Shown: piece after piece, positions 38,452 through 47,594 of the stretch
How positions within the stretch are numbered: position 1 is the first letter of the stretch
Layout of the letters: each line of letters opens with the position of its first letter
Assembly (NCBI RefSeq): GCF_013376045.1
Contig: NZ_JABMJG010000008.1
Location: forward strand, 124,001-188,000
Direction: 5' to 3'
Source: Variovorax sp. SG517
Lineage (GTDB): Bacteria; Pseudomonadota; Gammaproteobacteria; Burkholderiales; Burkholderiaceae_C
DNA: 64,000 nt
Position numbers and translations under genes: made by a program
The notes under the pieces: generated by a model
What the model was told of the DNA's origin: nothing
Seen by the model: only the letters and a program-made list of their open reading frames with translations
Database searches by the model: none

Positions 38452-39660
38452 CTAGGCCACGGCCGACCTCGCATGCAGTTCGTCGATCTGCTCACGCCCA
38501 TAGCCCAGTTCCGCCAGCAGCTCGCGGGTGTGCTCGCCCAGCGTCGGCGGATGCAGCCGCACGCCCAGGCGCTCGCCGCCCAGCGTGATCGGGAACAGCG
38601 TGGTCTGCGCCATCTCCCCGGCGCGGTCACCGTCGGGCAGGCGGATGTCGGCGAGGCCGCCCGTGGCCTTGAGGTGCGGATCGGCGTAGAGGTCCTCGGG
38701 CCGCGTGATCGGCGCGAACGGCAGGCCCTTCGCCTCGAAGATCGCCGACAGCTCCGCCGCCGGGCGCTGCGCGAGGCGCTGGCGCAGGTCGGCCAGCAGC
38801 GTGGGGCGCATGCGCACGCGGTCGTTGTTGGTGGCCAGCGCCGGGTCGGACTTGAGGTCGTCGAAGCCGAGCGCGTCGCAGAAGGTCTTCCACTGCGCGT
38901 CGCTCACTGCGGCCAGGAAGATCTGCTCGCCGTCCTTCACTGTGAACACGTCGTACAGCGCCCAGGCCGAGATGCGCTCGGGCATCGGCGCGGCCGCCTG
39001 GCCGGTGATGGCGTACTGCAGCATGTGCTGGCCGACGAGGAACACGTTGTTCTCGAAAAGCGCCGACTTCACCTCCTGCCCCTTGCCGGTCTGCATGCGC
39101 TGCATCAGCGCGGCGATCGCGCCGATGGCGCCGAACATGCCGCCCATGATGTCGTTCACGCTGGTGCCGGCCCGCAGCGGATCGCCGGGGCGGCCCGTCA
39201 TGTAGGCGAGGCCGCCCATCATCTGCACCACCTCGTCGAGAGCGGTGCGGTGCTCGTAGGGGCCGGGCAGGAAGCCCGCGTGGTCCACGTACACGAGACG
39301 CGGATTGAGCTTGCCCAGCGCGGCGTAGCCCAGGCCGTACTTGTCCATGGTGCCGGGCTTGAAGTTCTGCGCCACCACGTCGGCGCTCACGCACAGGCGC
39401 AGCGCGGCTTCGAGCCCCTGCGGATTGCGCAGGTCGAGCGCGATGCTCTTCTTGTTTCGGTTGAACATCGGGAAGAAGCCCGCGCCCGCGCCCAGCAGGT
39501 GCCGCGTGCGGTCACCATCGATGGGCTCGACCTTGATGACCTCCGCGCCCAGGTCGGCCAGCACCATGCCGCAGGTCGGCCCCATCACCATGTGCGTGAA
39601 CTCGACCACGCGGATGCCCGCGAGCGGCAGGCGCCTGGCTTGCGTATCGCTCGTGCTCAT
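38452..39660 (-). CDS. CaiB/BaiF family CoA-transferase
   Basis: 402 residues. The family-III CoA-transferase pattern is clear: LAGIRVVEFTHMVMGPTCGMVLADLGAEVIKVE at the start, then NRNKKSIALDLRNPQG, NFKPGTMDKYGLGYAAL and a conserved aspartate region near TALDEVVQMMGG. These enzymes move CoA between carboxylic acids. It overlaps the downstream end of the HMG-CoA-lyase-like gene by 4 bp, so the pair probably activates an acid to its CoA ester and then cleaves it. Confidence 0.93.
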   Translation of the reverse strand: MSTSDTQARRLPLAGIRVVEFTHMVMGPTCGMVLADLGAEVIKVEPIDGDRTRHLLGAGAGFFPMFNRNKKSIALDLRNPQGLEAALRLCVSADVVAQNFKPGTMDKYGLGYAALGKLNPRLVYVDHAGFLPGPYEHRTALDEVVQMMGGLAYMTGRPGDPLRAGTSVNDIMGGMFGAIGAIAALMQRMQTGKGQEVKSALFENNVFLVGQHMLQYAITGQAAAPMPERISAWALYDVFTVKDGEQIFLAAVSDAQWKTFCDALGFDDLKSDPALATNNDRVRMRPTLLADLRQRLAQRPAAELSAIFEAKGLPFAPITRPEDLYADPHLKATGGLADIRLPDGDRAGEMAQTTLFPITLGGERLGVRLHPPTLGEHTRELLAELGYGREQIDELHARSAVA

Positions 39661-40604
39661 GCCGCGATGCCTTCCGTGGGCGTGAAAGTCTTCGGAAAGC
39701 CCGCGCGCCACACGGTGCCCTGCAGCGTCTCGCCTTCGAGCCAGCCGGCCACGCGGCTGCGCAGGTCGAGCAGCTTCGGCAGGTCGACACCGGTCGCCAC
39801 GCCCATGCTCTCGAGCATGAAGACCAGGTCTTCGGTGTCGACGTTGCCGCTGGCGCCGGGCGCATGCGGGCAGCCGCCGATGCCGGCGAGGCAGGCGTCG
39901 AAGCGGGTGATGCCGACTTCGAGCGCGGCATACGCGTTCGCGAGCCCCATGCCGCGCGTGTCGTGGAAGTGGCCGCACCACAGCCGGTCGCCCGCGATGC
40001 GCAGCGCGCGCTCGAACAGGCTGCGCACCATCGCCGGATCGGCATAGCCCACGGTGTCGGCGAGGCTCACGCGGTCGGCGCCGGCGTCGAGCAGCGCCTG
40101 CATCAGCCGCAGCACCTCGTCGGGATCGACGTGGCCCTGAAGCGTGCAGCCGAAGGCCGTGCCCACGCCGCCGTCGATCAGCGTCTTCGAGCCCGCGGCA
40201 TCGCGCGCCGCGCGGATGCGGCCGACCTCGGCGACCACCTCGTCAGGCGTCTTGCGCAGGTTGGCCAGGCTGTGTGCGTGGCTGGCCGACAGCGGCACCA
40301 TCACGAGGTCGGCGCCGCCCTCGATGGCACGTTCGGCCCCCTTGAGGTTGGGCACGAGCACCGAGGCGAAGAGCCCGGGCAGCGTCTTCGCATACGCCAG
40401 CAGTTCGGCCGTGTCGGCCAGCTGCGGCAGCAGGCGCGCCGGCACGAAGGAGCCGACCTCGATCTCGTGCTGGCCGGCGGCGTGCGCGTCACGGATCCAT
40501 TCGAGCTTGTGTTCGGTGGAGAGCACGCGCGCGATGCTCTGGAGGCCGTCGCGCAGGCCCACTTCGCGGACGACCGCGCGCGGCGGCAGGAAGGCGTGAA
40601 TCAA
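39657..40604 (-). CDS. Hydroxymethylglutaryl-CoA lyase family protein
   Basis: 315 residues of the HMGL-like TIM-barrel family. The metal and catalytic motif REVGLRDGLQ is near the N-terminus, with HFHDTRGMGLANAYAAL metal histidines and the active-site cysteine in GIGGCPHAPGASGN. It cleaves HMG-CoA or a related acyl-CoA such as citramalyl-CoA to acetyl-CoA and a keto acid. Coupling to a CoA-transferase instead of leucine-pathway enzymes suggests a dedicated acid-catabolic route. A LysR gene is divergent. Confidence 0.9.
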   Translation of the reverse strand: MIHAFLPPRAVVREVGLRDGLQSIARVLSTEHKLEWIRDAHAAGQHEIEVGSFVPARLLPQLADTAELLAYAKTLPGLFASVLVPNLKGAERAIEGGADLVMVPLSASHAHSLANLRKTPDEVVAEVGRIRAARDAAGSKTLIDGGVGTAFGCTLQGHVDPDEVLRLMQALLDAGADRVSLADTVGYADPAMVRSLFERALRIAGDRLWCGHFHDTRGMGLANAYAALEVGITRFDACLAGIGGCPHAPGASGNVDTEDLVFMLESMGVATGVDLPKLLDLRSRVAGWLEGETLQGTVWRAGFPKTFTPTEGIAA

Positions 40605-40717
40605 GTCTTGTCTCCGTGGTGATGCTGGGTGATGTGGGCCAGGGCATCGATGGTAGGAGTTCCAATTCGACTCAGAAGGTATATTTTGGAAGCCATCTGA
40701 TTCCAGAACGGAACATC
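40605..40717. promoter_or_regulatory. Divergent promoter region of the lyase operon and its LysR gene
   Basis: 113 bp between starts. It contains TTCCA at 40658 and TGGAA at 40687, plus a short inverted TCTG/CAGA near 40696-40707, the kind of imperfect dyads used by LysR proteins. No confident -10/-35 pair. Confidence 0.35.
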
Positions 40718-41620
40718 ATGCGAGATCTCGACCTCACCACCCTGCGCCTCTTCGTCGCCGTCTGCGAAACGCGCAGCATCGCGCGCGCCGGCGAGCAGGC
40801 CAGCATCGTCGGCTCGGCCATCAGCAAGCGGCTGGCCCAGCTGGAGGAAACCGTCGGCACGCCGCTGCTGCTGCGCAAGCGCCGGGGCGTGGTGCCCACC
40901 CCGGCTGGAGAAACGCTGCTGGAGCACGCCCGCGCAATGCTCGGCAGCGTGAACCGCATCGAGCGCGACATGGCCGCGTATGCCGGCGGCGTGCGCGGGC
41001 ACGTGCGCATCCTGGCCTCGGCCTCGGTCATGGCAGAGTCGCTGGCCGAGGACGTGGCCGACTTCCTGCAGGACCCGGCGCACCGCAACATCCGCGTCGA
41101 CATGGAAGAGCGCGTGAGCCCCGAGATCGTGCGCGGCATCCGCGAGGGCAGCGCCTCCATCGGCCTGTGCTGGGACGCAGCCGACCTCGAGGGCCTGGAG
41201 CGGCGGGACTACCGCAGCGACCACCTCGCCATCGTGGCGCACCCTTCGCATCCGGTGGCGCAGCGCGAGAGCGTGCGCTTCGAGCAGGTGCTCGACCACG
41301 AATTCGTCGGCATGCCGGCTCTCAGCGCCGTGCAGCTGATGCTCGCGCGCGAGGCGGCGGTGGCGGGCAAGCCGCTGGTCTACCGGGTGCTGGTGTCGAA
41401 CTTCGACGCGGCGCTGCGCGTGGTGCGCGCCGGGCTGGCGATCAGCGTGGTGCCGGCGGAGGTGGCGCGCCCGTTCGCCCAGACCTTCGGGCTGCGGCTG
41501 ATGCCGCTGACCGACCCGTGGGCGCGGCGGCGCTTCGCGATCTGCTTCCGGGGCGGCACGGAGCTGTCGCCCTCGGCGCAGTTGCTGGTGGCGCATCTGG
41601 AGCGGCGTGCCACCGACTGA
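40718..41620 (+). CDS. LysR family transcriptional regulator
   Basis: 300 residues. The HTH reads LTTLRLFVAVCETRSIARAGEQASIVGSAISKRLAQLEETVG; the effector domain begins near RGHVRILASASVMAES. It is divergent from the HMG-CoA-lyase/CoA-transferase/Bug group and is the likely regulator of it. The ATG at 40718 is chosen by family N-terminus and an upstream AACGGAA. Confidence 0.92.
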   Translation: MRDLDLTTLRLFVAVCETRSIARAGEQASIVGSAISKRLAQLEETVGTPLLLRKRRGVVPTPAGETLLEHARAMLGSVNRIERDMAAYAGGVRGHVRILASASVMAESLAEDVADFLQDPAHRNIRVDMEERVSPEIVRGIREGSASIGLCWDAADLEGLERRDYRSDHLAIVAHPSHPVAQRESVRFEQVLDHEFVGMPALSAVQLMLAREAAVAGKPLVYRVLVSNFDAALRVVRAGLAISVVPAEVARPFAQTFGLRLMPLTDPWARRRFAICFRGGTELSPSAQLLVAHLERRATD

Positions 41621-41751
41621 TTCGACCGGATTCGGAAACTATTCGTTGTGGATCGTCAGGTTTTTGTTTCTATTCGCGCAACCTAACATTCGTGGCATTC
41701 AGCGCTGTCACCCATCCACCCAGTCGAATCACACAGAGAAAGCCCGCCACC

Positions 41752-42648
41752 ATGTTCCGCAGAACCCTCATCGCTTCCGCTCTCGCCCTCGGTTTCAGCC
41801 TCTCCGCCCAAGCTGCCGAGACTGCCCCGGCGCTCAAGCTCGACGTGTACAACCCCGGCGCGAAGTCGATGTTCCCCGTCTCCTCCGAGATCGTCACCGG
41901 CCAGGCCGACGCGGTGCTGATCGACGCCCAGTTCCAGCGCAACGACGCCGAGGCGCTGGTGCAGAAGATCAAGGCCACGGGCAAGAAGCTCACCACCGTC
42001 TACATCAGCCACAGCGACCCCGACTACTACTTCGGCCTCGACGTGATCCAGGCCGCCTTCCCCGACGCGAAGATCGTCGCGACGCCGCAGACCGTGGCCG
42101 CCATCCAGGCCTCCAAGGACGGCAAGCTCGCGCACTGGGGCCCGATCCTGAAGGACAACGCGCCCAAGGCGCTGGTGGTGCCGCAGCCGCTGGCCGGCGA
42201 CAGCATCGAGCTCGAGGGCCGCAAGATCCAGGTCGTCGGCCTCGACGGCCCCACGCCCGAACGCAGCTTCGCGTGGATTCCCTCGCTGAAGGCGGTCGTC
42301 GGCGGCATTCCGGTGTCGGCCAACATCCACGTGTGGGTGGCCGACACGCAGACGCCCGAATCGCGCCGCGACTGGATCAGGACGCTGGGCCGCATCGAGG
42401 CGCTGCATCCGAAGACCGTGGTGCCCGGCCACTACCTGCCGAACGCGAACGGCAGTGACCCTTACTCGCTCGCGTCGGTGAAGTTCACGCGCGACTACCT
42501 CAAGGCCTTCGAGGCCGAGGCTGCGAAGGCCAAGGACTCGACCGCGCTCATCGCCGCTATGAAGAAGCGCTATCCGAAACTGGAAGATGCATCGTCGCTG
42601 GAACTCGGCGCGAAGGTGATCAAAGGAGAAATGAAATGGCCGCAATGA
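41752..42648 (+). CDS. Exported metallo-beta-lactamase-fold hydrolase with a non-canonical metal motif
   Basis: 298 residues with a signal peptide (FRRTLIASALALGFSLSAQA). The fold is MBL-like, but the usual HxHxDH is HSDPDYYFG (His87, Asp89, Asp91, Tyr92): the second and last histidines are replaced. Later GGIPV and VPGHYLPN keep the remaining ligand region, so at most one metal may bind normally. Reaction unknown. The last 13 bp overlap the next gene, a DsbA-family protein, suggesting joint function. Confidence 0.85.
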   Translation: MFRRTLIASALALGFSLSAQAAETAPALKLDVYNPGAKSMFPVSSEIVTGQADAVLIDAQFQRNDAEALVQKIKATGKKLTTVYISHSDPDYYFGLDVIQAAFPDAKIVATPQTVAAIQASKDGKLAHWGPILKDNAPKALVVPQPLAGDSIELEGRKIQVVGLDGPTPERSFAWIPSLKAVVGGIPVSANIHVWVADTQTPESRRDWIRTLGRIEALHPKTVVPGHYLPNANGSDPYSLASVKFTRDYLKAFEAEAAKAKDSTALIAAMKKRYPKLEDASSLELGAKVIKGEMKWPQ

Positions 42649-43364
42649 ACGACGCCGTGAGCAATGGCACGACGCTGCACTACATCTTCGACCCGCTGTG
42701 CGGCTGGTGCTACGCCGCCGCGTCCCTGGTCGACGCGGCGCGCGAGGTGCCGGGCCTGAAGGTCGAGTTCCACGGCGGCGGCATGATGACCGGCGCCAAC
42801 CGCCGCGCCATCACGCCTCAGTGGCGCGACTACGTGATGCCGCACGACCACCGCATCGCCGAGATGACCGGCCAGCCCTTCGGCGAGCGCTACTTCGAGG
42901 GGCTGCTGCGCGACACCGGCGCGGTGATGGATTCCGAGCCGCCGACCACCGCCGTCCTGGCGGCCGAGTCGTTGCGCCCCGGCGGCGGGCTGGACATGAT
43001 CCACGCCCTGCAGCGCGCGCACTATGTCGACGGCCGCCGCATCGCCGACGTGGAAGTGCTGAAGGCGATCGCCGCCGAGCTCGGCTTCGATGCGCAAGCC
43101 TTCGCATCGGCCTTCGAGCGCCAGTCGGGCGAAGCCACCTCGCGCCACATCGCCGAGAGCCGCCAGTTCCTGCAGCGCGCGGGCGGCCAAGGCTTTCCGA
43201 CCTTCGTGCTCGTGCAGCCCGACGGTAGCGCCGGCCGCATCGACATCGGCCCATGGCTCGGCCGTGCGGAAGAGTGGAAGGCCCAGCTCGGCGCGTTCGT
43301 CGCGCCGCCGCAGTCGCCCTCCGCGGAGCCCAACGCATGCGGGCCGGACGGCTGCGCGATCTGA
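42636..43364 (+). CDS. DsbA family thiol-disulfide/2-hydroxychromene-isomerase-like protein
   Basis: 242 residues. A thioredoxin-fold strand leads to the active site FDPLCGWCYAAA (CGWC), followed by an all-helical insert and the cis-proline loop GGQGFPTFVLV. No signal peptide, so it probably acts in the cytoplasm like FrnE-type DsbA relatives. The C-terminus has an extra NACGPDGC pair. It overlaps the MBL-fold gene by 13 bp. Confidence 0.87.
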   Translation: MAAMNDAVSNGTTLHYIFDPLCGWCYAAASLVDAAREVPGLKVEFHGGGMMTGANRRAITPQWRDYVMPHDHRIAEMTGQPFGERYFEGLLRDTGAVMDSEPPTTAVLAAESLRPGGGLDMIHALQRAHYVDGRRIADVEVLKAIAAELGFDAQAFASAFERQSGEATSRHIAESRQFLQRAGGQGFPTFVLVQPDGSAGRIDIGPWLGRAEEWKAQLGAFVAPPQSPSAEPNACGPDGCAI

Positions 43365-43394
43365 CGCGTCAGAAGCTTCGCCCTTGCCCCCGCG

Positions 43395-45098
43395 CTACCT
43401 GCTGCACTGGAAGCTAGCCGCCTGCGAGGCATCGCCGCCCACGTAGCGCGGCCACAGCGGCCACTCGCACAGCGGACGCGCGCGCGTGACCTTGAACGGC
43501 GGCTGCACCTCCTGCTCCACCAGCTGCAGCCCGCCCGGTGCCTTGCCGCGCTCGACCCAGTCGGCCAGCGCGCCGAGCATGTCGACATTGGCCGGCGCAC
43601 CGCTTCCCACGTGATCGACGCCGGGCGCGGTGTACAGGCGCATGAAGCGGTCCACGTTGTCGCGGCCCAGGCGCACGACCACCGATTCGTAGTAGCGGAT
43701 GCCCGCGAAGGGGCTCTGCGCGTAGTCGGCCATGTGCTCGAGCATGAGCAGCTTGCCGCCGCGCGCGTTGAATGCGCTCAGGTCGGGGTTGGTCGAATCC
43801 ATGAGCTGCGACACGGTGGCGATGCGCGCGGCGTAGTCTTCCGCGCGGTAGTTGCGCACGTCGAGCGAGGGATTGCGCGCGTAGAAATACTGCAGCGCGC
43901 CGCTGCCGTAGAACCACGCGATGCCGTTGCTGGGCTGCGGCGGCACGGTCGGCGCGGCGGTGCCGGTCCACCATGCGTTCCAGCCGCCTGTCGAGGCGAA
44001 GGCCGGCGTCGCCTCGCCGCCGATGCCCCAGCCGGGGTACTCGTTGATGCCGTTGGCCAGCGGCACCGGCGCGCGCCACGGGGAGCGCAGCGTGCGCACC
44101 GCCTGCACCTGCGCGTCGTTGAGGCAGTTGTCGCCGCTCGTGCCCGCCGCGCAGCGCAGGCTGGCCGGATCGAAGCGCTGCAGGCAGGCCACCGGGTTCG
44201 AGACGATGCGATCGGCCACGCCATCGGCCGCATCGCACGACGCGAGCACCGCGTCATGCACCAGCTGCACCTGCGCCGGCCGCAGCCAGCCCTCGCCGAA
44301 AGTGGCGATACCGTTGCGCGCGCCGGCATGCTGCAGGCCCGTCCAGTTGATCACCGGCACGCGGCTGAAGATGCCGTCGAAGTCCTGCGGGTAGCGCTGC
44401 GCCATCGTGAGCGCCTCGCGTCCGCCCTCGGAGCTGCCCATGAAATACAGCTTCTGCGGCGCCTGCCCGTACGCGCGCTGCATCAGCGCCACGGCCACGT
44501 CGCGCACCTTCTTGTACGAGGCATGCGCGAAGTTGGTCAGCGCCTCGTCGTTGAGCGCAAAGGCCTGCGGCGGCTGGCCGGCCACGTTCTGGTGGCCGGA
44601 GTCGGTGCCGTAGGTCACATAGCCCTGCGCCAGCGGCGTGGGCAGGTCGAAGCGCGCGGCCGGCACCAGCGAGAGGCCGGTGATCAGCACGCCGTTGAAG
44701 CCTCCGCCGCCGTATTGCACGCTGCGCCCGTTCCATGCGAGCGGCAGGTTGACCTGGAACATGATGGGCGGCGCGCTGGCATCGATCGGTGCGATGCGGC
44801 CCAGCACCTTGCAGAAAGAGGGCATAGCCGGCGTGATGCGCGACGGGGGCGTGGGCCCGCGCTCTGCCACCGCGAGCGCGGAAGCCGGAACCAGCGTCGC
44901 GGAATCGATGGTCGCCGCGCCGCTGGGCAGGCCTATCGCCGATGAAGCGACGGGTGCGACCAGCGCCGCGCAGGCCGTCGCCGGATTGCCGCCGAGTGAA
45001 AGGCTCTGCGGGCCGGTGGGGGTGCCGCAAGCCGCGAGCAACAACGCGGCGGTCGCCAGCGTGGCGCCCCCGCTGAACACTGTCTTCGGGGTCGCCAT
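43395..45098 (-). CDS. Tannase/feruloyl esterase family lipoprotein
   Basis: 567 residues. A lipobox (TAALLLAACG) marks an envelope lipoprotein. The catalytic serine lies in FMGSSEGGREALTMAQRYPQDFDGI, matching the tannase/feruloyl esterase family's GxSxGGR-like pattern, with the late DHVGSG histidine region. Family members cleave gallate or hydroxycinnamate esters. It follows livF by 36 bp on the same strand, so the released aromatic acid may be the ligand of the Liv-type importer encoded beside it. Confidence 0.9.
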   Translation of the reverse strand: MATPKTVFSGGATLATAALLLAACGTPTGPQSLSLGGNPATACAALVAPVASSAIGLPSGAATIDSATLVPASALAVAERGPTPPSRITPAMPSFCKVLGRIAPIDASAPPIMFQVNLPLAWNGRSVQYGGGGFNGVLITGLSLVPAARFDLPTPLAQGYVTYGTDSGHQNVAGQPPQAFALNDEALTNFAHASYKKVRDVAVALMQRAYGQAPQKLYFMGSSEGGREALTMAQRYPQDFDGIFSRVPVINWTGLQHAGARNGIATFGEGWLRPAQVQLVHDAVLASCDAADGVADRIVSNPVACLQRFDPASLRCAAGTSGDNCLNDAQVQAVRTLRSPWRAPVPLANGINEYPGWGIGGEATPAFASTGGWNAWWTGTAAPTVPPQPSNGIAWFYGSGALQYFYARNPSLDVRNYRAEDYAARIATVSQLMDSTNPDLSAFNARGGKLLMLEHMADYAQSPFAGIRYYESVVVRLGRDNVDRFMRLYTAPGVDHVGSGAPANVDMLGALADWVERGKAPGGLQLVEQEVQPPFKVTRARPLCEWPLWPRYVGGDASQAASFQCSR

Positions 45099-45134
45099 CT
45101 GTCTGTCTCCTTTTTCGCTTGTAGTGTCTGTCTG

Positions 45135-45839
45135 CTACCGCGCCACGCCCAGCAGGCGGTCAAGCACCTGCGGCTGGCTGCGCAGCGCCGCCGCGCTGTC
45201 GGTGTGCACGATGGTGCCGTGGTCGAGCACCACCGCTTCGTCGGAGATCGCGAGGATCGCCTGCGGGTGCTGTTCCACGATGATCGCGGCCAGGCCCTCG
45301 TCCTGCGTGATGCGGCGAATGGCGCGCAGCAGCTCTTCCACGATGATCGGCGCCAGGCCCTCGAGCGGCTCGTCGAGCAGCAGCAGCTTGGGGTTGAGCA
45401 CCAGCGCACGGCCCACGGCCAGCATCTGCTGCTCGCCGCCAGAGAGCTGCGTGCCCAGGTTGGTCTTGCGCTCGGCAAGGCGCGGGAACATCTCGTACAC
45501 GCGCTGCGGATTCCACTTGCCCGGCCGCTCCACCGCCGTGAGGTTCTCGTGCACGGTGAGCGACTTGAAGATGTTGCGCTCCTGCGGCACCCAGCCGATG
45601 CCGGCCGCCGCGCGCAGGTGCGGCGCGATCTTGTGCAGTGCCTGCCCGCCCAGCGAGATGCTGCCGCCGTGCTGGCGCGTCGCGCCCGCGAGCGTGTTGA
45701 TCAGCGTGGTCTTGCCCGTGCCGTTGCGGCCCAGCAGCGCCAGCGTCTGGCCCTCGCCGAGCGTGAAGGCCACGTCGTGCAGCACCACGGCCTCGCCGTA
45801 TCCGGCGCTCAGGTTTTCTATTCTCAGCAGCTCAGACAT
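45135..45839 (-). CDS. livF: Branched-chain-amino-acid-type ABC transporter ATP-binding protein LivF
   Basis: 234 residues. Walker A GRNGTGKTT, signature LSGGEQQMLAVGRAL, Walker B LLLLDEPLEGLAP and switch histidine EQHPQ are all present. The NIFKSLTVHENL and IIVEELLRAI segments fit LivF. Its start overlaps the end of livG by 8 bp. Works with the other four Liv components; the ligand may be an aromatic acid rather than an amino acid given the neighbours. Confidence 0.92.
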   Translation of the reverse strand: MSELLRIENLSAGYGEAVVLHDVAFTLGEGQTLALLGRNGTGKTTLINTLAGATRQHGGSISLGGQALHKIAPHLRAAAGIGWVPQERNIFKSLTVHENLTAVERPGKWNPQRVYEMFPRLAERKTNLGTQLSGGEQQMLAVGRALVLNPKLLLLDEPLEGLAPIIVEELLRAIRRITQDEGLAAIIVEQHPQAILAISDEAVVLDHGTIVHTDSAAALRSQPQVLDRLLGVAR

Positions 45840-46596
45840 GGGCAGCCTCTCCATGGCCCAGATAGACCTCTTTCACCTTCGGATCGTTGGCGATGGTCTC
45901 GGGGTCGCCCTCGGTCAGCAGGGTGCCGTTGACCAGCACGGTCATGCGGTCGGCGAAGCTGAACACCAGGTCCATGTCGTGCTCGATCAGCAGCACCGAC
46001 ACATCGGCCGGCAGCGCGGCCACGGTCTGCAGCAATTCCTCGCGCTCGCCGGCGGGCACGCCCGCCACAGGCTCGTCGAGCAGCAGCACGCGCGGCTCGC
46101 AGGCCAGCGCGATCGCGATCTCGAGCAGCCGGCGCTTGCCGTAGGCCAGGTGCTTCACCTGCTGCTGCGCCACGTCGCTCAGGTGGAACTGCTCCAGCAG
46201 CTGCGCCGCGCGCTCGGCGATGGCCTTGCTCGAACCCAGCGGCTTCCACCATTGCGCGCCCGCGCCCTGATGCTGCGACACCACCAGCGCCAGCGTCTCC
46301 AGCGGCGTCATGGAGTCGAACAGCTGGTTGATCTGGAAGGTGCGCACCAGCCCGCGCGCCACGCGCTTGTGCGGCGCGAGCCGGGTGATGTCCTCGCCCA
46401 TCAGGGTGATGCGGCCCTCGGTGGGCGTGAGCACGCCGGTGAGCTGGTTGATGAGCGTGGTCTTGCCCGCGCCGTTCGGGCCGATGAGCGCATGGCGAGC
46501 GCCGCGCTTGAGCTCCATCGACACATTGTTGGTGGCCGTGATGCCGCCGAAGCGCATCACGAGGCCGTGGGTGGAAAGAACGGTGTCCGCGCTCAT
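45832..46596 (-). CDS. livG: ABC transporter ATP-binding protein LivG
   Basis: 254 residues. Walker A GPNGAGKTT, the LivG-specific VRTFQINQLFDSMTPLE after it, signature LAYGKRRLLEIA and Walker B VLLLDEPVAGVP. It starts in an ATGA overlap with livM. Together with LivF it powers import through LivH/LivM. Confidence 0.92.
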   Translation of the reverse strand: MSADTVLSTHGLVMRFGGITATNNVSMELKRGARHALIGPNGAGKTTLINQLTGVLTPTEGRITLMGEDITRLAPHKRVARGLVRTFQINQLFDSMTPLETLALVVSQHQGAGAQWWKPLGSSKAIAERAAQLLEQFHLSDVAQQQVKHLAYGKRRLLEIAIALACEPRVLLLDEPVAGVPAGEREELLQTVAALPADVSVLLIEHDMDLVFSFADRMTVLVNGTLLTEGDPETIANDPKVKEVYLGHGEAAHV

Positions 46597-47594
46597 GCCG
46601 CGCCGCCTTTCTTCTTGCCGGCGCCGAACCATGCCCAGGGCTTGAGCAGCCGGTCGCGCCCGACAAGCACCAGCAGCACCAGGATCAGGCCGATCCAGAA
46701 CATCCAGTACTGCGGCGTCACGGCCGACAGCCATGTCTGCAGCAGCTTGAAGACGATGGCGCCCGCCACGCCGCCATAGAGCCAGCCCACGCCGCCGATG
46801 ACCAGCATCAGCAGCACGTCGGCAGAGCGGTCGAAGGCCAGCACGTCGAGCGAGGCGAAGCCGGTGGTCTGCGCCAGCAGCGCACCGGCCGCACCGGCGA
46901 TGCCTGCAGCCACGGTATAGATCACCACCAGCCGCGACACCACCGGGATGCCGATGGCCATGGCGCGCAGCCGGTTGTCGCGAATCGCCTTCAGCGTGGC
47001 GCCGAAGGGCGAGTGCACGAGGCGGCGCATCAGCAGGAACAGGACCAGCATCACCGCCAGCGAGTACCAGGCGGCCGTGCGGCCGAAGAGGTCGAACTCG
47101 AACATGCCGAGCACCGGCCCCATCACCACGCCCTGCAGGCCGTCGGCGCCGCCGGTGAGCCAGTCGAGCTTGTTGGCGAGTTCGAGCAGCAGCAGCGCCG
47201 TGCCCAGCGTGACCATCAGCCGCGTGAGGTCGCTGCCGCGCAGGATCGTCACGCTCGCCACCATGCCCAGCAGCGCGGACAGCACGGTCGCGAACAGCAG
47301 GCCCACGGTCGGATCGGGCATCACCAGCTTGGCGAACAGCGCCGCCGCATACGCGCCGAAGCCGAAGAAGGCGGCATGGCCCAGCGACACGATGCCGGTG
47401 TAGCCCAGGATCAGGTCGAGCGACATCGCGAACAGCGCGACGATGGCGATCTCGTTGACCAGCAGCGAGTGCGAGGGCATCAGCAGCGGCAGCGCGAAGG
47501 CAGCCGCCCAGACGACGAATTCGAGCGGGCGCCAGCGCGCCTTGCGCAGCAGAGCCGACTGGAAGTCGGCGACGACGGGAGAAGGCGTGCTCAT
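46593..47594 (-). CDS. livM: ABC transporter permease LivM
   Basis: 333 residues, about nine membrane segments, with the LivM pattern MSLDLILGYTGIVSLGHAAFFGFGAYAAAL and GVGWLYGGVAGAIVF near the C-terminus. Its ATG directly follows the livH stop codon, and its stop overlaps livG. Confidence 0.93.
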   Translation of the reverse strand: MSTPSPVVADFQSALLRKARWRPLEFVVWAAAFALPLLMPSHSLLVNEIAIVALFAMSLDLILGYTGIVSLGHAAFFGFGAYAAALFAKLVMPDPTVGLLFATVLSALLGMVASVTILRGSDLTRLMVTLGTALLLLELANKLDWLTGGADGLQGVVMGPVLGMFEFDLFGRTAAWYSLAVMLVLFLLMRRLVHSPFGATLKAIRDNRLRAMAIGIPVVSRLVVIYTVAAGIAGAAGALLAQTTGFASLDVLAFDRSADVLLMLVIGGVGWLYGGVAGAIVFKLLQTWLSAVTPQYWMFWIGLILVLLVLVGRDRLLKPWAWFGAGKKKGGAA

